64,000 nucleotides of DNA from Costus lasius (taxonomy: Eukaryota > Streptophyta > Magnoliopsida > Zingiberales > Costaceae): contig CM050449.1 in the NCBI GenBank assembly GCA_027563935.2, positions 82,553,178 to 82,617,177 on the forward strand. The letters run 5' to 3'. The notes below the pieces were generated by a model that saw nothing but the letters and a program-made list of their open reading frames with translations, did no database searches and was not told the origin of the DNA. Shown piece after piece: positions 45,022 to 56,717 of the stretch; within the stretch, counting starts at the first letter, position 1; each line of letters starts with the position of its first letter. The position numbers and the translations under genes were made by a program.

Positions 45022-46949
45022 TGTTGGGAAACCCCGGGGACATTTTACAATTTTTAGAGTCATGGACATACATTTTAAGCAGCGGAAGAATGCCCCCGAA
45101 ACAGGCCAGTCCCAAAAACCCAGTGAAGATCGCAAGTAAGGGAGTCAACACGATGAGTTAGGAAATACCTTAAGAGCAATGTAGAGCGATGCCGATGCAG
45201 GCGCCCAAGTGTGCGCCCTCTGCAGTCTCACACAAACGAATCTCTTGAGTTCTCTTCTTCCACGCCCGGTGCTAGCCTCGGGAAGAAGATCCAAGCCTTA
45301 GGGAGATGCTCTACTTCACTTGCGCCACCAAGAGAGATTATGCGCCAAGAGAAGAAGGAAGACTACCCAAACCGCCAAGCACTAAAGTTCCTTGCGCCAA
45401 GAGGAAAGGAGGAAAAGGCTTGCGGTTAAGGAAGAAGGAAGATGCGCCCTTGCTCCTAGCACTCGCCCTCTTCTTGTGTTCACGCCTCCAAAGATTGATC
45501 ACACTTTGAGGGCTCGGCTAGGTGCTGTTTTATAGGGCAAGAGGCTATTTATGAAAGGCTAGGATGAAGACAAGTGGGCAGCTAGGATGAGAAGGTTTGA
45601 GACAAGGAAAGTCTCCAAGACATTTCCATAATTCTCATTCAACCATTCCTTTTAGAGCCCATGTCCTTCTATGTGCGCCAAGGCCTTGCCTTGCGCCCCA
45701 AGTAATGCCATAGAGGCATTCATACCATAAGGGATTAAGGGGGGAGGCGCCAATTGCTTCCTTATGAGGCAAATTGCGCCACTTCTCCCCATTATGCCCA
45801 TAGGCGCCTAGGGGAGAAAATTTGTCCCCATTATACCCTTTTAGCCTTTCTTCTCTTCATGACAACTCATTATTGGGCATCATTGGATAATGAGCTAGCC
45901 CAAACTTCATTACATGGGTTGATTAAGCACTTCGATCCAATCCAATGCAACCCTAATCCAAATGTGACCAACAATGGTCAAATACGGGTCAACCTGCCAT
46001 AAATGAAGTTTGGCTTCAATAATATTCTTCCATCTCATCAGGCCCATTGGCGCTGATGAAATCTCCCAATTAGATCTGAGTTATCCAATAACTCGATCAT
46101 AAGGCTTCCCGATCAATACGAGAACTCAAGTATCAAGGTGTGCGACCCTGTAGGTTCCTCTGACGCTGGCAATGCTGACCAAAGGTCATCACAAGCAGTG
46201 AGTGGCACCTAGCAGTGCATCGCTGCTGCCCAGGTCATTGGAATGGATATCGACATCGACATCCCCATCATCGCAACTAGGTATAGATGCATTACAGTCT
46301 CTTTGCCGAACTGATATCCGATTGGACAAGTGTGCCACCACTTATTTTCATCCAATCACATGGTTATGACTAAATCAGGTTCTTACCTGGGTATGTCCAT
46401 ACACTTACCTGGGATATCATGCTTCCCTAGGGAAGGGGCAAATCCTATGTCTGTCCATTGATCTTCTCATATGGGTCGTGACATGCTCAATGACAACCGT
46501 TATAACCTCCCAGGTACGGCAAGGTGTTAGGTTGTATCAAAGCAAGTCCCTAACCATATAGAATGATCAATGACCTCAAGTCAAGGGATCAATGCATCTC
46601 CTGTCACTTATGAGGATAACTCATGACACCAAGTCATAGCCTCATAGCGGGTCTATCCAGTATATCCTCCAATGATATACCCATGTGTCTGCGTTAGCAC
46701 CACGTGCCTAACCAGCCCACATACCAGTCTCACAAGTACCAGAGCTATCCCATATTCACTCAGGTACATCGACTGGGGACGATTATTTGAGCACAGATCC
46801 AATCTGTCTCCAGGGACATTATCATGTAAGTACACAATCGCAGGTGTAGACAAACAATGATAACGACAATGCCAGAATGATATATAAATATCAATGTCAA
46901 GTAGTACATAAGTTGACCAAAACTAAGTCCTAGGGCATATACACCAACA
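45022..46949 (-). repeat. Element G 3' LTR
   Basis: 1,928 bp, TGTTGGGAAACC...ACACCAACA on the plus strand. Sense-strand TATAAAA lies at 45528-45534. The conserved palindrome is damaged here (GTATGTCCATAC near 46391). It is followed directly by the polypurine tract, sense GTGGGAGAT (46950-46958). Confidence 0.92.
45528..45534 (-). promoter_or_regulatory. TATA box in the element G LTR
   Basis: Sense strand TATAAAA after CCTCTTGCCC, aligned with TATAAATA in the H LTRs. It is the likely RNA polymerase II promoter element of Fam2. Confidence 0.5.
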
Positions 46950-46970
46950 ATCTCCCACTTGCACTAAGAC

Positions 46971-49168
46971 CTAGAAGTTGAGGAATCTCAACCCCATATC
47001 TCTAGCGTGACCATCATGCTTCTGCTGCGCCAAAGCCTTGGTCAATGGGTCTGCCAGATTGTTCTCTGTGTCTACTCTGCTAATCTTGACATCACCTCTG
47101 TCAATGATTTCTCTGATCAGGTAAAATCTTCTGAGTATGTGTTTGGATCTTTGATGAGACTGTGGTTCCTTGGCTTGTGCAATTGCTCCATTGTTGTCAC
47201 AGTAGAGTTCAATGGGATCCATTGCACTAGGTACCACCTGAAGATCACATAAGAACTTCCTTATCCAAACAGCTTCCTTGGCTGCCTCAGAAGCAGCCAC
47301 ATACTCAGCTTCGGTTGTAGAATCTGCTATGGTGGATTGCTTGAAGCTCTTCCAACATACAGCGCCTCTATTTATCTTGAACACATAGCCGGCCTGCGAT
47401 CTAAAGGCGTCAGGGTCAGACTGGAACGATGCGTCAGTATAGCCCTGCATACTGAGCTCTTCCTGTCCCCGATAGACCAAGAACAGATCCTTAGTTCTTC
47501 TCATATACTTTAGGATGTTCTTTACAGCCACCCAGTGCTGCAGACCTGGATTGGATTGGTATCGGCTGGTAATGCTTACAGCATATGCCACATCTGGTCT
47601 AGTACACAACATTGCATACATGATCGATCCTACTGCCGAAGCATAAGGAATTCGACTCATATCATCCCTCTCAGCCTGTGTTGTAGGACACTGGCTCTTT
47701 GAGAGAGTAAGGCCATGTCTCACTGGAAGGTATCCTTTCTTGGATTGCTCCATGTAGAACCTCTCCAGTACCTTATCAATGTAAGTACTCTGACTAAGAG
47801 CTAGAAGCCTCTTGGATCTATCCCAGTAGATCCTTACGCCTAGAATATAGGCGGCCTCCCCTAAGTCTTTTATCTCGAAACACTTCCCCAACCATGTCTT
47901 CACAGCTTGAAGACTAGGGATGTCATTTCCGATGAGCAGTATGTCATCAACATACAAGACCAGAAAAATTACCAAGCTCCCACTGAATTTTCTGTATACA
48001 CAAGCGTCATCTTCGCTTTTGATAAAGCCATAATCTCTCACGGGTTCATCAAATCGAAGATTCCAACTTCGAGATGCTTGCTTCAATCCGTAAATGGACC
48101 TCTTTAGCCTACAGACCTTGTTAGCCTCTACAGGATGGATGAAGCCATCAGGTTGTGACATATACACATCCTCAATCAGCTTCCCGTTAAGGAACGTTGT
48201 CTTCACATCCATCTGCCATATCTCATAGTCATGATATGCAGCTATAGCAAGCAGAATCCGAATGGATTTAATCATGGCAACTGGCGAGAAGGTTTCATCA
48301 TAGTCCACCCCGTGGACTTGTTTAAATCCTTTAGCCACTAGTCTACCCTTATAGGTAACTATTTTGCCATCCATGTCTGTCTTCCTCTTGAAGACCCATT
48401 TACACCCTATGGGTTTTACCCCATCAGGCAGCTCAACCAAATCCCAGACTTGGTTAGCCGACATGGAATCCATTTCGGATCTCATGGCGTCAAGCCATTT
48501 CTCGGAGTCCGGTCCACTGACCGCCTCATCATAGGTTCTGGGTTCATCCTCAATGATGAAGATCCCATCGTGTTGGGTCGGTAGCGACCCATACCTTTCA
48601 GGTGCACGACGAATTCTCCCAGACCTACGCAGGACCTGTGTCTGAGCCTTAGGTTGCCTAGCAATCGGTGCAGGTGACTCAGATTCCATCTCTTTGTCTT
48701 GTGCTTGCACTTGGACCTCATCCAAGTCAAACTTCCTCCCACTAACTTCTTTCATAAGAAATTCTTTCTCTAGAAAGACAGCACCCCGAGCAACGAAAAC
48801 TTTGTTCTCGGTTGGGACATAGAAGTAGTATCCTTTAGTTTCCTTAGGATACCCCACAAACACACACTTATCAGATCTAGGTTCTAGCTTGCTAGAATCC
48901 TGACGTTTGACATAAGCCTCACATCCCCAGATCCTGATTAACGCGAGATTAGGGCGTCTCCCACTCCACATCTCGTATGGTATTTTGGAGACACTCTTAG
49001 ATGGAATATTATTCAGTATCAGAGAAGCTGTTTCTAATGCATGCCCCCCAGAATGATGAAGGTAGAGTTGCATGACTCATCATAGATCGAACCATATCCA
49101 ATAGAGTTCGATTTCTCCTTTCAGACACACCATTCCATTGAGATGTTCCAGGAGGAGTGAGTTGGGAT
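46971..49168 (-). pseudogene. Element G pol, C-terminal part: end of integrase, RT and RNase H
   Basis: Open for 700 codons from 49073 to TAG at 46971. It contains the integrase tail (ALETASLILNNIPSKSVSK), linker, RVT_2 with IWQMDVKTTFLNG and YVDDILLIGND, and RNase H (TDASFQSD, TTEAEYVAA, YCDNNGAI), ending MGLRFLNF. Upstream of 49073 the frame shifts because a run of G has six bases where H has five, so the preceding MSHATLP motif is in another frame. H then interrupts at the NGVSERRN region. RT and RNase H are intact as sequence but cannot be made from this locus. Confidence 0.9.
49164..49168. repeat. Target-site duplication of element H (GGGAT), left copy
   Basis: GGGAT precedes the LTR at 49169 and recurs at 60369-60373 after the other LTR. 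The integrase sequence of G continues across. Confidence 0.9.
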
Positions 49169-51117
49169 TGTTGGTGTATATGCCCTAGGACTTAGTTTTG
49201 GTCAACTTATGTACTACTTGACACTGATATTTATATATCATTCTGGCATTGTCGTTATCATTGTTTGACTACACCTGCGATTGTGTACTTACATGATAAT
49301 GTCCCTGGAGACAGATTGGATCTGTGCTCGAATTATAATCCCCAGTCGATGTACCTTAGTGGATATGGGACAGCTATGGTACTTGTGAGACTGGTATGTG
49401 GGCTGGTTAGGCACGTGGTGCTAACGCAGACACATGGGTATATCATTGGGGATATACTGGATAGACCCGCTATGAGGCTATGACTTGGTGTCATGAGTTA
49501 TCCTCATAAGTGACAGGAGATGCATTGATCCCTTGACTTGAGGTCATTAATCATTCTATATGGTTAGGGACTTGCTTTGATACAACCTAACACCTTGCCG
49601 TAGCTGGGAGGTCACAACGGTTGTTATTGAGCATGTCACGACCTATATGAGAAGATCAATGGACAGACATAGGATTTGCCCCTTCCCTAAGGAAGTATGA
49701 TATCCATGGAGCTCCTTTATGGTTCTATGACTGAGAGTGTATGGCCATACCCAGGTGAGAACCTGTTTTAGTCATAGCCATGTGATTGGATGAAAACAAG
49801 TGGTGACACACTTGTCCAATCGGATATCAGTACGGCAAAGAGACTGTAATGCATCTGTACCTAGTTGCGATGATGGGGATGTCGATGTCGATATCCATTC
49901 CAATGACCTGGGTAGCAGCGATGCACTGCTAGGTGCCACTCACTACTTGTGATGACCTTTGGTCAGCACTGCCAGCGTCAGAGGAACCTACAGGGTCGCA
50001 CACCTTGATACTTGAGTTCTCGTATTGATCGGGAAGCCTTATGATCGAGTTATTGGATAACTTGGATCTAATTGGGAGATTTCATCAGCGCCAATAGGCC
50101 TGATGAGATGGAAGAATGTTATTGGAGCCAAACTTCATTTTTAGCAGGTTGACCCGTATTTGACCATGGTTGGTCACATTTGGATTAGGGTTGCATTGGA
50201 TTGGATCCAAGTGCTTAATCAACCTATGCAATGATGTTTGGGCTAACTCATTATCCAATGAGGCCCAATAACAAGTTCTCATGAAGAGATGAGAGGCTAA
50301 AAGGGTACAATGGGGAGAAACATGAACCATTAGGCGCCTAGGGGCATAATGGGGTCATGTTGGCGCCTTTGCTTCATTATGGAAGTAAAGGGCGCCTCCC
50401 CCTCTCTTCCTAGGATGGAATGCATGCCTCTATGGCATTACTTGAGGCGCAAGGCAAGGCCTTGGCGCACAAGGAAAGGCGTGGGAACAAAAGGTAAGGT
50501 TGAATGATAATTATGGAAATGTCTTGGAGACTTTCCTTATCTCAAACCTCCTCATCCTAGCCCTACACTTGTCATGATCCTAGCCATTACCCTAACCGCC
50601 TCTTGCCCTATAAATATGACCCTAGTCGCCCCCTCTTGTAGGTAATTAATCCTTGAAGGCATGAACATAAGGAGAGGGGCGAGTGCTTGGAGCAAAGGGC
50701 GCATCTTCCATAACCGCAAGCCTCTTCCTCCTTTCCTCTTGGCGCAAGGAGATCTAGGGCTTGGCGGCTTGGGCGGTTTTCTTTCTTCTCTTGGCGCATC
50801 ATCTTTCTTGGTGGCGCAAGTGAAGTAGAGTATCTCCCTAGGGCTTGGATCTTCTTCCCGAGGCTAGCACCGGGCGTGGAAGAAGAGAACTCAAGAGATC
50901 CGTGTGTGCGAGACTGCAGAGGGCGAACACTTGGGCGCCTTCATCGACATCGCTCTACATTGCTCTTAAGGTATTTCCTAACTCATCGTGTCGACTCCCT
51001 TGCATGCGATCTTCACTGGGTTTTTGGGACTGGCCTGTTTCGGGGACATTCTTCCGCTACGAAAAATGTATGTCCATAACTCTGAAAATTGTAAAATGTC
51101 CCCGGGGTTTCCCAACA
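49169..51117 (+). repeat. Element H 5' LTR
   Basis: 1,949 bp, TGTTGGTGTATATGCCC...GGGGTTTCCCAACA. The palindrome GTATGGCCATAC is at 49739-49750. TATA box at 50609. Frames inside such as 50845-51204 recur in every Fam2 LTR on the same strand but are not kept in length (94 to 131 codons), so I do not call a gene. Confidence 0.93.
50609..50616 (+). promoter_or_regulatory. TATA box in the element H 5' LTR
   Basis: TATAAATA follows AACCGCCTCTTGCCC, about 500 bases before the LTR end. It is the likely start signal for the genomic RNA of H, expected about 30 bases downstream. Confidence 0.55.
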
Positions 51118-51118
51118 G

Positions 51119-51130
51119 TGGTATCAGAGG
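51119..51130 (+). promoter_or_regulatory. Primer-binding site of element H
   Basis: TGGTATCAGAGG, one base off the initiator-Met tRNA complement TGGTATCAGAGC at its last position, one base from the LTR. Confidence 0.9.
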
Positions 51131-51332
51131 GACTTGCAAGACTCGAACGATGTTTTATGCTTTTCTTCCATGCTCACATGCCATATCTCTATTTTCGTAA
51201 ATAGCATGATGCATGGCAATCGATTTTTCTAAAAGTAGAAAAATTAGGGTTTCTTGTTTCTATCATCATCTCAATCTCTTTTGGATATTTGGACTATTTT
51301 TCTTGTTTGATTTAAAGATCAAAGGCGCACGT

Positions 51333-51397
51333 AATTTTGTCAAGTAGGACAGGCATTGTGTCTTCGGACTGGCCAAGTCTCTTGATCTGACAAAATT
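51333..51397 (+). promoter_or_regulatory. Post-primer-site stem-loop of element H
   Basis: Perfect 10-bp inverted repeat AATTTTGTCA (51333-51342) / TGACAAAATT (51388-51397). Inside are GAC...GTC and GGC...GCC segments that can pair, and a tip hairpin GTC-UUCG-GAC (51360-51369), a very stable cUUCGg tetraloop. A structured RNA is inferred. Confidence 0.55.
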
Positions 51398-52248
51398 GCC
51401 AGCCGAATGGATCTTTGATATCATCATGAAAAATAAATCGCAATAAACCAAAAGACTTGTGAGAAGAAGATGAGAAAAAGAAACTGGTTTTGTGAAAAAG
51501 TAAAATTTCAGATTTTATGTTTTTCATGAGCATGCAGAATTGCATGAGTAAATACCTTGATTGTGCATGGTGTTGTGATCATTAGTCAAGCCCCCCTCTT
51601 GCATGCCTGCGATGTATCCTTGTGCGGCCTGCGTGCCATCTTTTTCAATATTTTTGTAAAAATTAAGAGGAAGATTAAGGGCTAGGCGCATCCTTCTTGG
51701 ACCTTGATGCTCGCATCTTGCTTGATGGCGCAAGCATGCAAGGTGGCGCATGCAAGCTGGTGCTTGGTTGCTTGGTGGCGAAAAAGGTCTTGTCCCCTTG
51801 CATGGTGGCGCACCTTCCTTGGAGGAAGACCATGGCATTGGCCGAACCTATAGGGAACTTCGAAAGTATTCCTCTACGGTTTGAGAGCTAAACCATGAGA
51901 GAAGGACCTTGGAGCCAACCTTGAAGTTCAAGCTAGAGGTCGGCTAGGCTAGGTCTAGTTTTGGGGCTTGAGTTCTAGGACAAGAGTTGAACCTATTTCA
52001 TGGCATGGATTGGTTCAATGTCTTGTATAGGATATGATCACATCATCCTTTACTGCTTTTATTATTATCTGCAGAAGAATGCCTGAAATGTTTTACCGTT
52101 ATGTTATCACAATAGGATTGCATGCCTGTAATGATAGACATAAGATAAAACTGAGATGATGAGACCTTAAACAAAAACCCTCAATTAAAATATCAAGTCT
52201 GGTAGCCTTCTAACGCGTAGCCCTCGCTAAGCTATCGATCAGTGGAGT

Positions 52249-52598
52249 TGTGAATTGTTTCCCACCCTCGTGGGACACACCCACTTATCTTTAGAAAGTG
52301 CGTGGTGGCAATGGTTTCCCCAGTCCAGTTTTAACCTGGGCGTGCCTTCGGAAGAAAACTCGTTGGCCCTAGGCATAACGGTTAGGAATGGACTTGACTA
52401 GAAGTTCACATGTGCTGGGCACATGGTGAAAGTCTAGAGGCATCGTTGAGAAGTAAAGGTTTCATGTTGTATCCAGCCCTCGCTGGACATGAAATGCCCA
52501 GACTGTCTCAACAAGGGGAGTTGCTTGGAGCAACCGGCCGGCGCGCCCACCTTAGGAAGCATGGGTTACTTTGTGCATCTCATCCCACCCTCGTGGGA
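52249..52598 (+). promoter_or_regulatory. Three-hairpin leader module of element H
   Basis: In 5' to 3' order. Hairpin 3 (52249-52279): outer TGTG/CACA, bulge AATTGTT, inner TCCCAC/GTGGGA, loop CCTC. Hairpin 2 (52460-52494): outer TTTCATG/CATGAAA, bulge TTGTA, inner TCCAGC/GCTGGA, loop CCTC. Hairpin 1 (52583-52598): TCCCAC/GTGGGA, loop CCTC. All three loops are the same although the stem of hairpin 2 differs. The module ends about 175 bases before the gag ATG. Confidence 0.65.
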
Positions 52599-52775
52599 CG
52601 CGAAGCCTCATGTGAAATAAGGATCCCATCTCACTAGGAAGTTTTAAACTTCCCGATTGACTTTGTGGGTTGTCAATTCGAATATAAAATAGTGGGAGCC
52701 ATGGTCATTTAAAACTAGTCCAGTTTAAATGATTCGAAGTAGTACTAATCTGTTCTTCTTGGGTGTTGTAGAACA

Positions 52776-55700
52776 ATGGCTACGAACACTGGCGGATTAT
52801 CACTGCGGTCACTCCTTGATAAGGATAAGTTAGTTGGAACTAACTTTATGGACTGGCATCGGAATTTGAGGATAGTCCTCAAGCTCGAGAAGAAGCTGTA
52901 TGTCCTTGAACAGCCTCTTCCTGCGGCTCCTCTGCCTAATGCCCGAACGGCAGACAGAGATGCTTATAGAAAGCATCAGGATGACTCTTTGGAGGTTGCA
53001 TGTCTTATTCTAGCTAGTATGGCACCTGAACTGCAAGTGCAATATGAGGAGCAGAACGGTTTTCAGATGATTACTCGTCTGAAACAGATGTTCGAGGCTC
53101 AGGCTAGAACTAAGAGATTTGACACCGCCAAAGCAGTCTTTCAGTGCAAGTTGTCTGAAGGTGCACCAGTGAGACCCCATGTTCTCAAACTCATTGGGAA
53201 TGTGGATCATCTCAGGAGACTGGGACACACCATAGACAACGAGCTGGTTGTGGATCTTATTCTTCATTCCCTGCCCCCTAGCTTCAGTCCGTTTATCATT
53301 AACTTCAACATGAACCGGATTGAGTGCACACGGGAGGAATTGATGAATATGCTCCAAACAGCCGAGCGAGAGATGGGTAAGACCAAACCCAATTCTGTTC
53401 TTTTGGTCCCTGCGACCAAGAAGATAAAGAAGAAGGGTAAGGCACGTGCTAAGAGCAGTGCCAGAGGTCCTACCAAAGCACTGAAGAAAAGGGCGAGGAA
53501 GTCAAAGGAATAGAGGTGTTTTCACTGTGGCGAGCAGGGCCACTGGAGAAGGGACTGCAGGCAGCTTCAGAATGAGGAGAAGAAAGGCTTGGCCTTAACT
53601 TCTAGCTCAGGTATTTATGTTACAGAAGTCAACCTTTCTACTTCTATGTCATGGGTATTGGATACCGCATGTGAAGCTCATATTTGTACAAATATGCAGG
53701 GGCTCAAGAAAAGTAGATCGATGCGGCTTGGAGAGATTGACCTACGCGTTGGAAACGGGGCACAGGTTGCTGCTGTTGCTGTTGGCATTATGACTCTCTC
53801 CTTGCCTTCTGGACTTCAATTAGAACTAGACAATTGCTTTTGTGTACCTTCGCTAACAAAGAACATTGTATCCATTCCTTGCTTGACAAAGAAAGGATTT
53901 AAATTTGAAATAAATAAGAACTCCTATTCTTTTTCATTTGCAAATATGTTCTATGGGAAGGGTACTTTGTGCAATGGTCTATATATCTTGGATATGGAAA
54001 GTTCTATTTGTAACATAAGCAATAAGAGGACCAAACTGAGTGGTTCAGTTGGTGCTTTCCTATGGCACTGTCGATTAGCCCATATAAACAAGAATCGCAT
54101 CCAACAACTCCATGCAAATGGATTGTTAGATTCAAGTTCCTTGGAGGAATTTGATACTTGTGAACCTTGTTTATTAGGGAAAATGACAAAGGCGCCCTTC
54201 ACCAAGATTGGTGAGAGGGTAGAAGGTTTATTGGATCTCATACATACTGATGTGTGTGGGCCCTTCAATAAACAAGCCAGAGGAGGGTACAGCTACTTCA
54301 TTACCTTTACTGATGACTTCAGTAGGTATGGTTATGTCTACTTAATGAGACATAAATCTGAATCCTTTGAGAAATTCAAGGAGTTCAAGAATGAAGTAGA
54401 GAACCAGCTTGAAAGATCCATTAAAGCTCTTTGATCAGATCGAGGTGGAGAATACCTGAGTGGTGAGTTCTTTGACTATCTGAGAGAGTGTGGGATCATA
54501 TCCCAACTCACTCCTCCTGGAACACCTCAATGGAATGGTGTGTCTGAAAGGAGAAATCGAACTTTATTGGATATGGTTCGATCCATGATGAGTCATGCAA
54601 CTCTACCTTCATCATTCTGGGGGCATGCACTAGAAACAGCTTCTCTAATACTGAATAATGTTCCATCTAAGAGTGTCTCCAAAATACCATACGAGGTATG
54701 GAGTGGAAGACGCCCTAATCTCACGTTTATCAGGATCTGGGGATGTGAGGCTTATGTCAAACGTCAGGATTCTAGCAAGCTAGAACCTAGATCTGATAAG
54801 TGTGTGTTTGTGGGGTATCCTAAGGAAACTAAAGGATACTACTTCTATGTCCCAACCGAGAACAAAGTTTTTGTTGCTCGGGGTGCTGTCTTTCTAGAGA
54901 AAGAATTTCTTATGAAAGAAGTTAGTGGGCGGAAGTTTGACTTGGATGAGGTCCAAGTGCAAGCACAAGACAAAGAGATGGAATCTGAGCCACCTGCACC
55001 GGTTGCTAGGCAACCTGAGGCTCAGACATAGGTCCCGCGTAGGTCTGGGAGAATTCGTCGTGCACCTGAAAGGTATGGGTCGCTACTGACCCAACACGAT
55101 GGGATCTTCATCATTGAGGATGAACCTAGAACCTATGATGAGGCGGTCAGTGGACCGGACTCCGAAAAATGGCTTGACGCCATAAGATCTGAGATGGATT
55201 CCATGTCGGCTAACCAAGTCTGGGATTTGGTTGAGCTGCCTGATGGGGTAAAACCCATAGGGTGTAAATGGGTCTTCAAGAAGAAGACAGACATGGATGG
55301 CAAAATAGTTACCTATAAGGGTAGACTAGTGGCTAAAGGATTTAAACAAGTCCACGGGGTGGACTATGATGAAACCTTCTCGCCAGTTGCCATGATTAAA
55401 TCCATTCGGATTCTGCTTGCTATAGCTGCATATCATGACTATGAGATATGGCAGATGGATGTGAAAACAGCGTTCCTTAACGGGAAGCTGACTGAGGATG
55501 TGTATATGACACAACCTGATGGCTTCATCCATCCTGCAGAGGCTAATAAGGTCTGCAGGCTAAAAAGGTCCATTTATGGATTAAAGCAAGCATCTCGAAG
55601 TTGGAATCTTTGATTTGATGAGGCCGTGAGAGATTATGGCTTTATCAAAAGCGAAGATGACGCCTGTGTATACAGAAAATTCAGTGGGAGCTTAGTGATT

Positions 55701-56696
55701 TTTCTGGTCTTGTATGTTGATGACATACTGCTCATCGGAAACGACATCCCTAGTCTTCAAGCTGTGAAGACATGGTTGGGGAAGTGTTTCGAGATGAAAG
55801 ACTTAGGGGAGGCTGCCTATATTCTAGGCGTGAGGATCTACCGGGATAGATCCAAGAGGCTCTTGGCCCTTAGTCAAAGTACTTACATTGATAAGGTACT
55901 GGAGAGGTTCTACATGGAGCAATCCAAGAAAGGATACCTTCCAGTGAGACATGGCCTTACTCTCTCAAAGAGCCAGTGTCCTACAACACAGGCTGAGAGG
56001 GATGACATGAGTCGAATTCCTTATGCTTCGGCAGTAGGATCGATCATGTATGCAATGTTATGTACTAGACCAGATGTAGCATATGCTGTGAGCATAACCA
56101 ACCGATACCAATCCAATCCAGGTCTACAGCACTGGGTGGCTGTAAAGAGCATCCTAAAGTATCTGAGAAGAACTAAGGATTTGTTCATGGTCTATGGGGG
56201 ACAGGAAGAGCTCAGTATGCAAGGCTATACTGACGCATCGTTCTAGTCTGACCCTGACGACTTTAGATCGCAGGCCGGCTATGTGTTCAAGATAAATGGA
56301 GGCGCTATATGTTGGAAGAGCTTCAAGCAATCCACCATAGCAGATTCTACAACCGAAGCTGAGTATGTGGCTGCTTCTGAGGCAGCCAAGGAAGCTGTTT
56401 GGATAAGGAAGTTCTTATGTGATCTTCAAGTGGTACCTAGTGCAATGGATCCCATTGAGCTCTACTGTGACAACAATGGAGCAATTGCACAAGCCAAGGA
56501 ACCACGGTCTCATCAAAGATCCAAACACATACTCAGAAGATTTCACCTGATCAGAGAGATCATTGACAGAGGTGATGTCAAGATTAGCAGAGTAGACACA
56601 GAGAACAATCTGGCAGACCCATTGACCAAGACTTTGGCGCAGCAGAAGCATGATGGTCACGCTAGAGATATGGGGTTGAGATTCCTCAACTTCTAG
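52776..56696 (+). pseudogene. Element H gag-pol polyprotein, 1,306 codons with five in-frame stops
   Basis: ATG 52776 (MATNTGGLSLRSLL). Gag/UBN2 about 10-230; CCHC knuckle C248, C251, H256, C261; protease D296 in LDTAC; GAG-pre-integrase about 410-470; integrase core with HTDVCGPF, SDRGGEYL and NGVSERRN; linker; RVT_2 with QMDVKTAF and YVDD at about 980-983; RNase H with TTEAEYVAA and YCDNNGAI; natural stop TAG 56694-56696. Stops: TAG 53511, TGA 54432, TAG 55029, TGA 55611, TAG 56244. Compared with C or G these sites are CAG (Gln) or CGA (Arg). The frame is never shifted. The length fits the family (about 1,300 residues). Confidence 0.94.
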
Positions 56697-56708
56697 GTCT
56701 TAGTGCAA

Positions 56709-56717
56709 GTGGGAGAT
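56709..56717 (+). promoter_or_regulatory. Polypurine tract of element H
   Basis: GTGGGAGAT directly before the 3' LTR, intact. Confidence 0.82.

Larger units (their letters stand above)
51131..52775 (+). other. Element H untranslated leader
   Basis: About 1.6 kb with no conserved frame. It holds the post-primer stem-loop (51333-51397) and the three-hairpin module (52249-52598). A conserved block near 52190-52225 (TAGCCTTCTAACGCGTAGCC) also occurs in the leaders of C, E and G and in weaker form in A and B. The 104-codon antisense frame at 51524-51838 is not kept elsewhere. Confidence 0.78.

Noticed and set aside
50845..51204. 119-codon frame in the Fam2 LTR, recurring at 29677, 34321, 60096 and 63590
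   Set aside because: Recurs only because the LTR recurs; length and end differ between copies and no domain is visible. A short LTR-encoded peptide cannot be excluded but there is no positive evidence.
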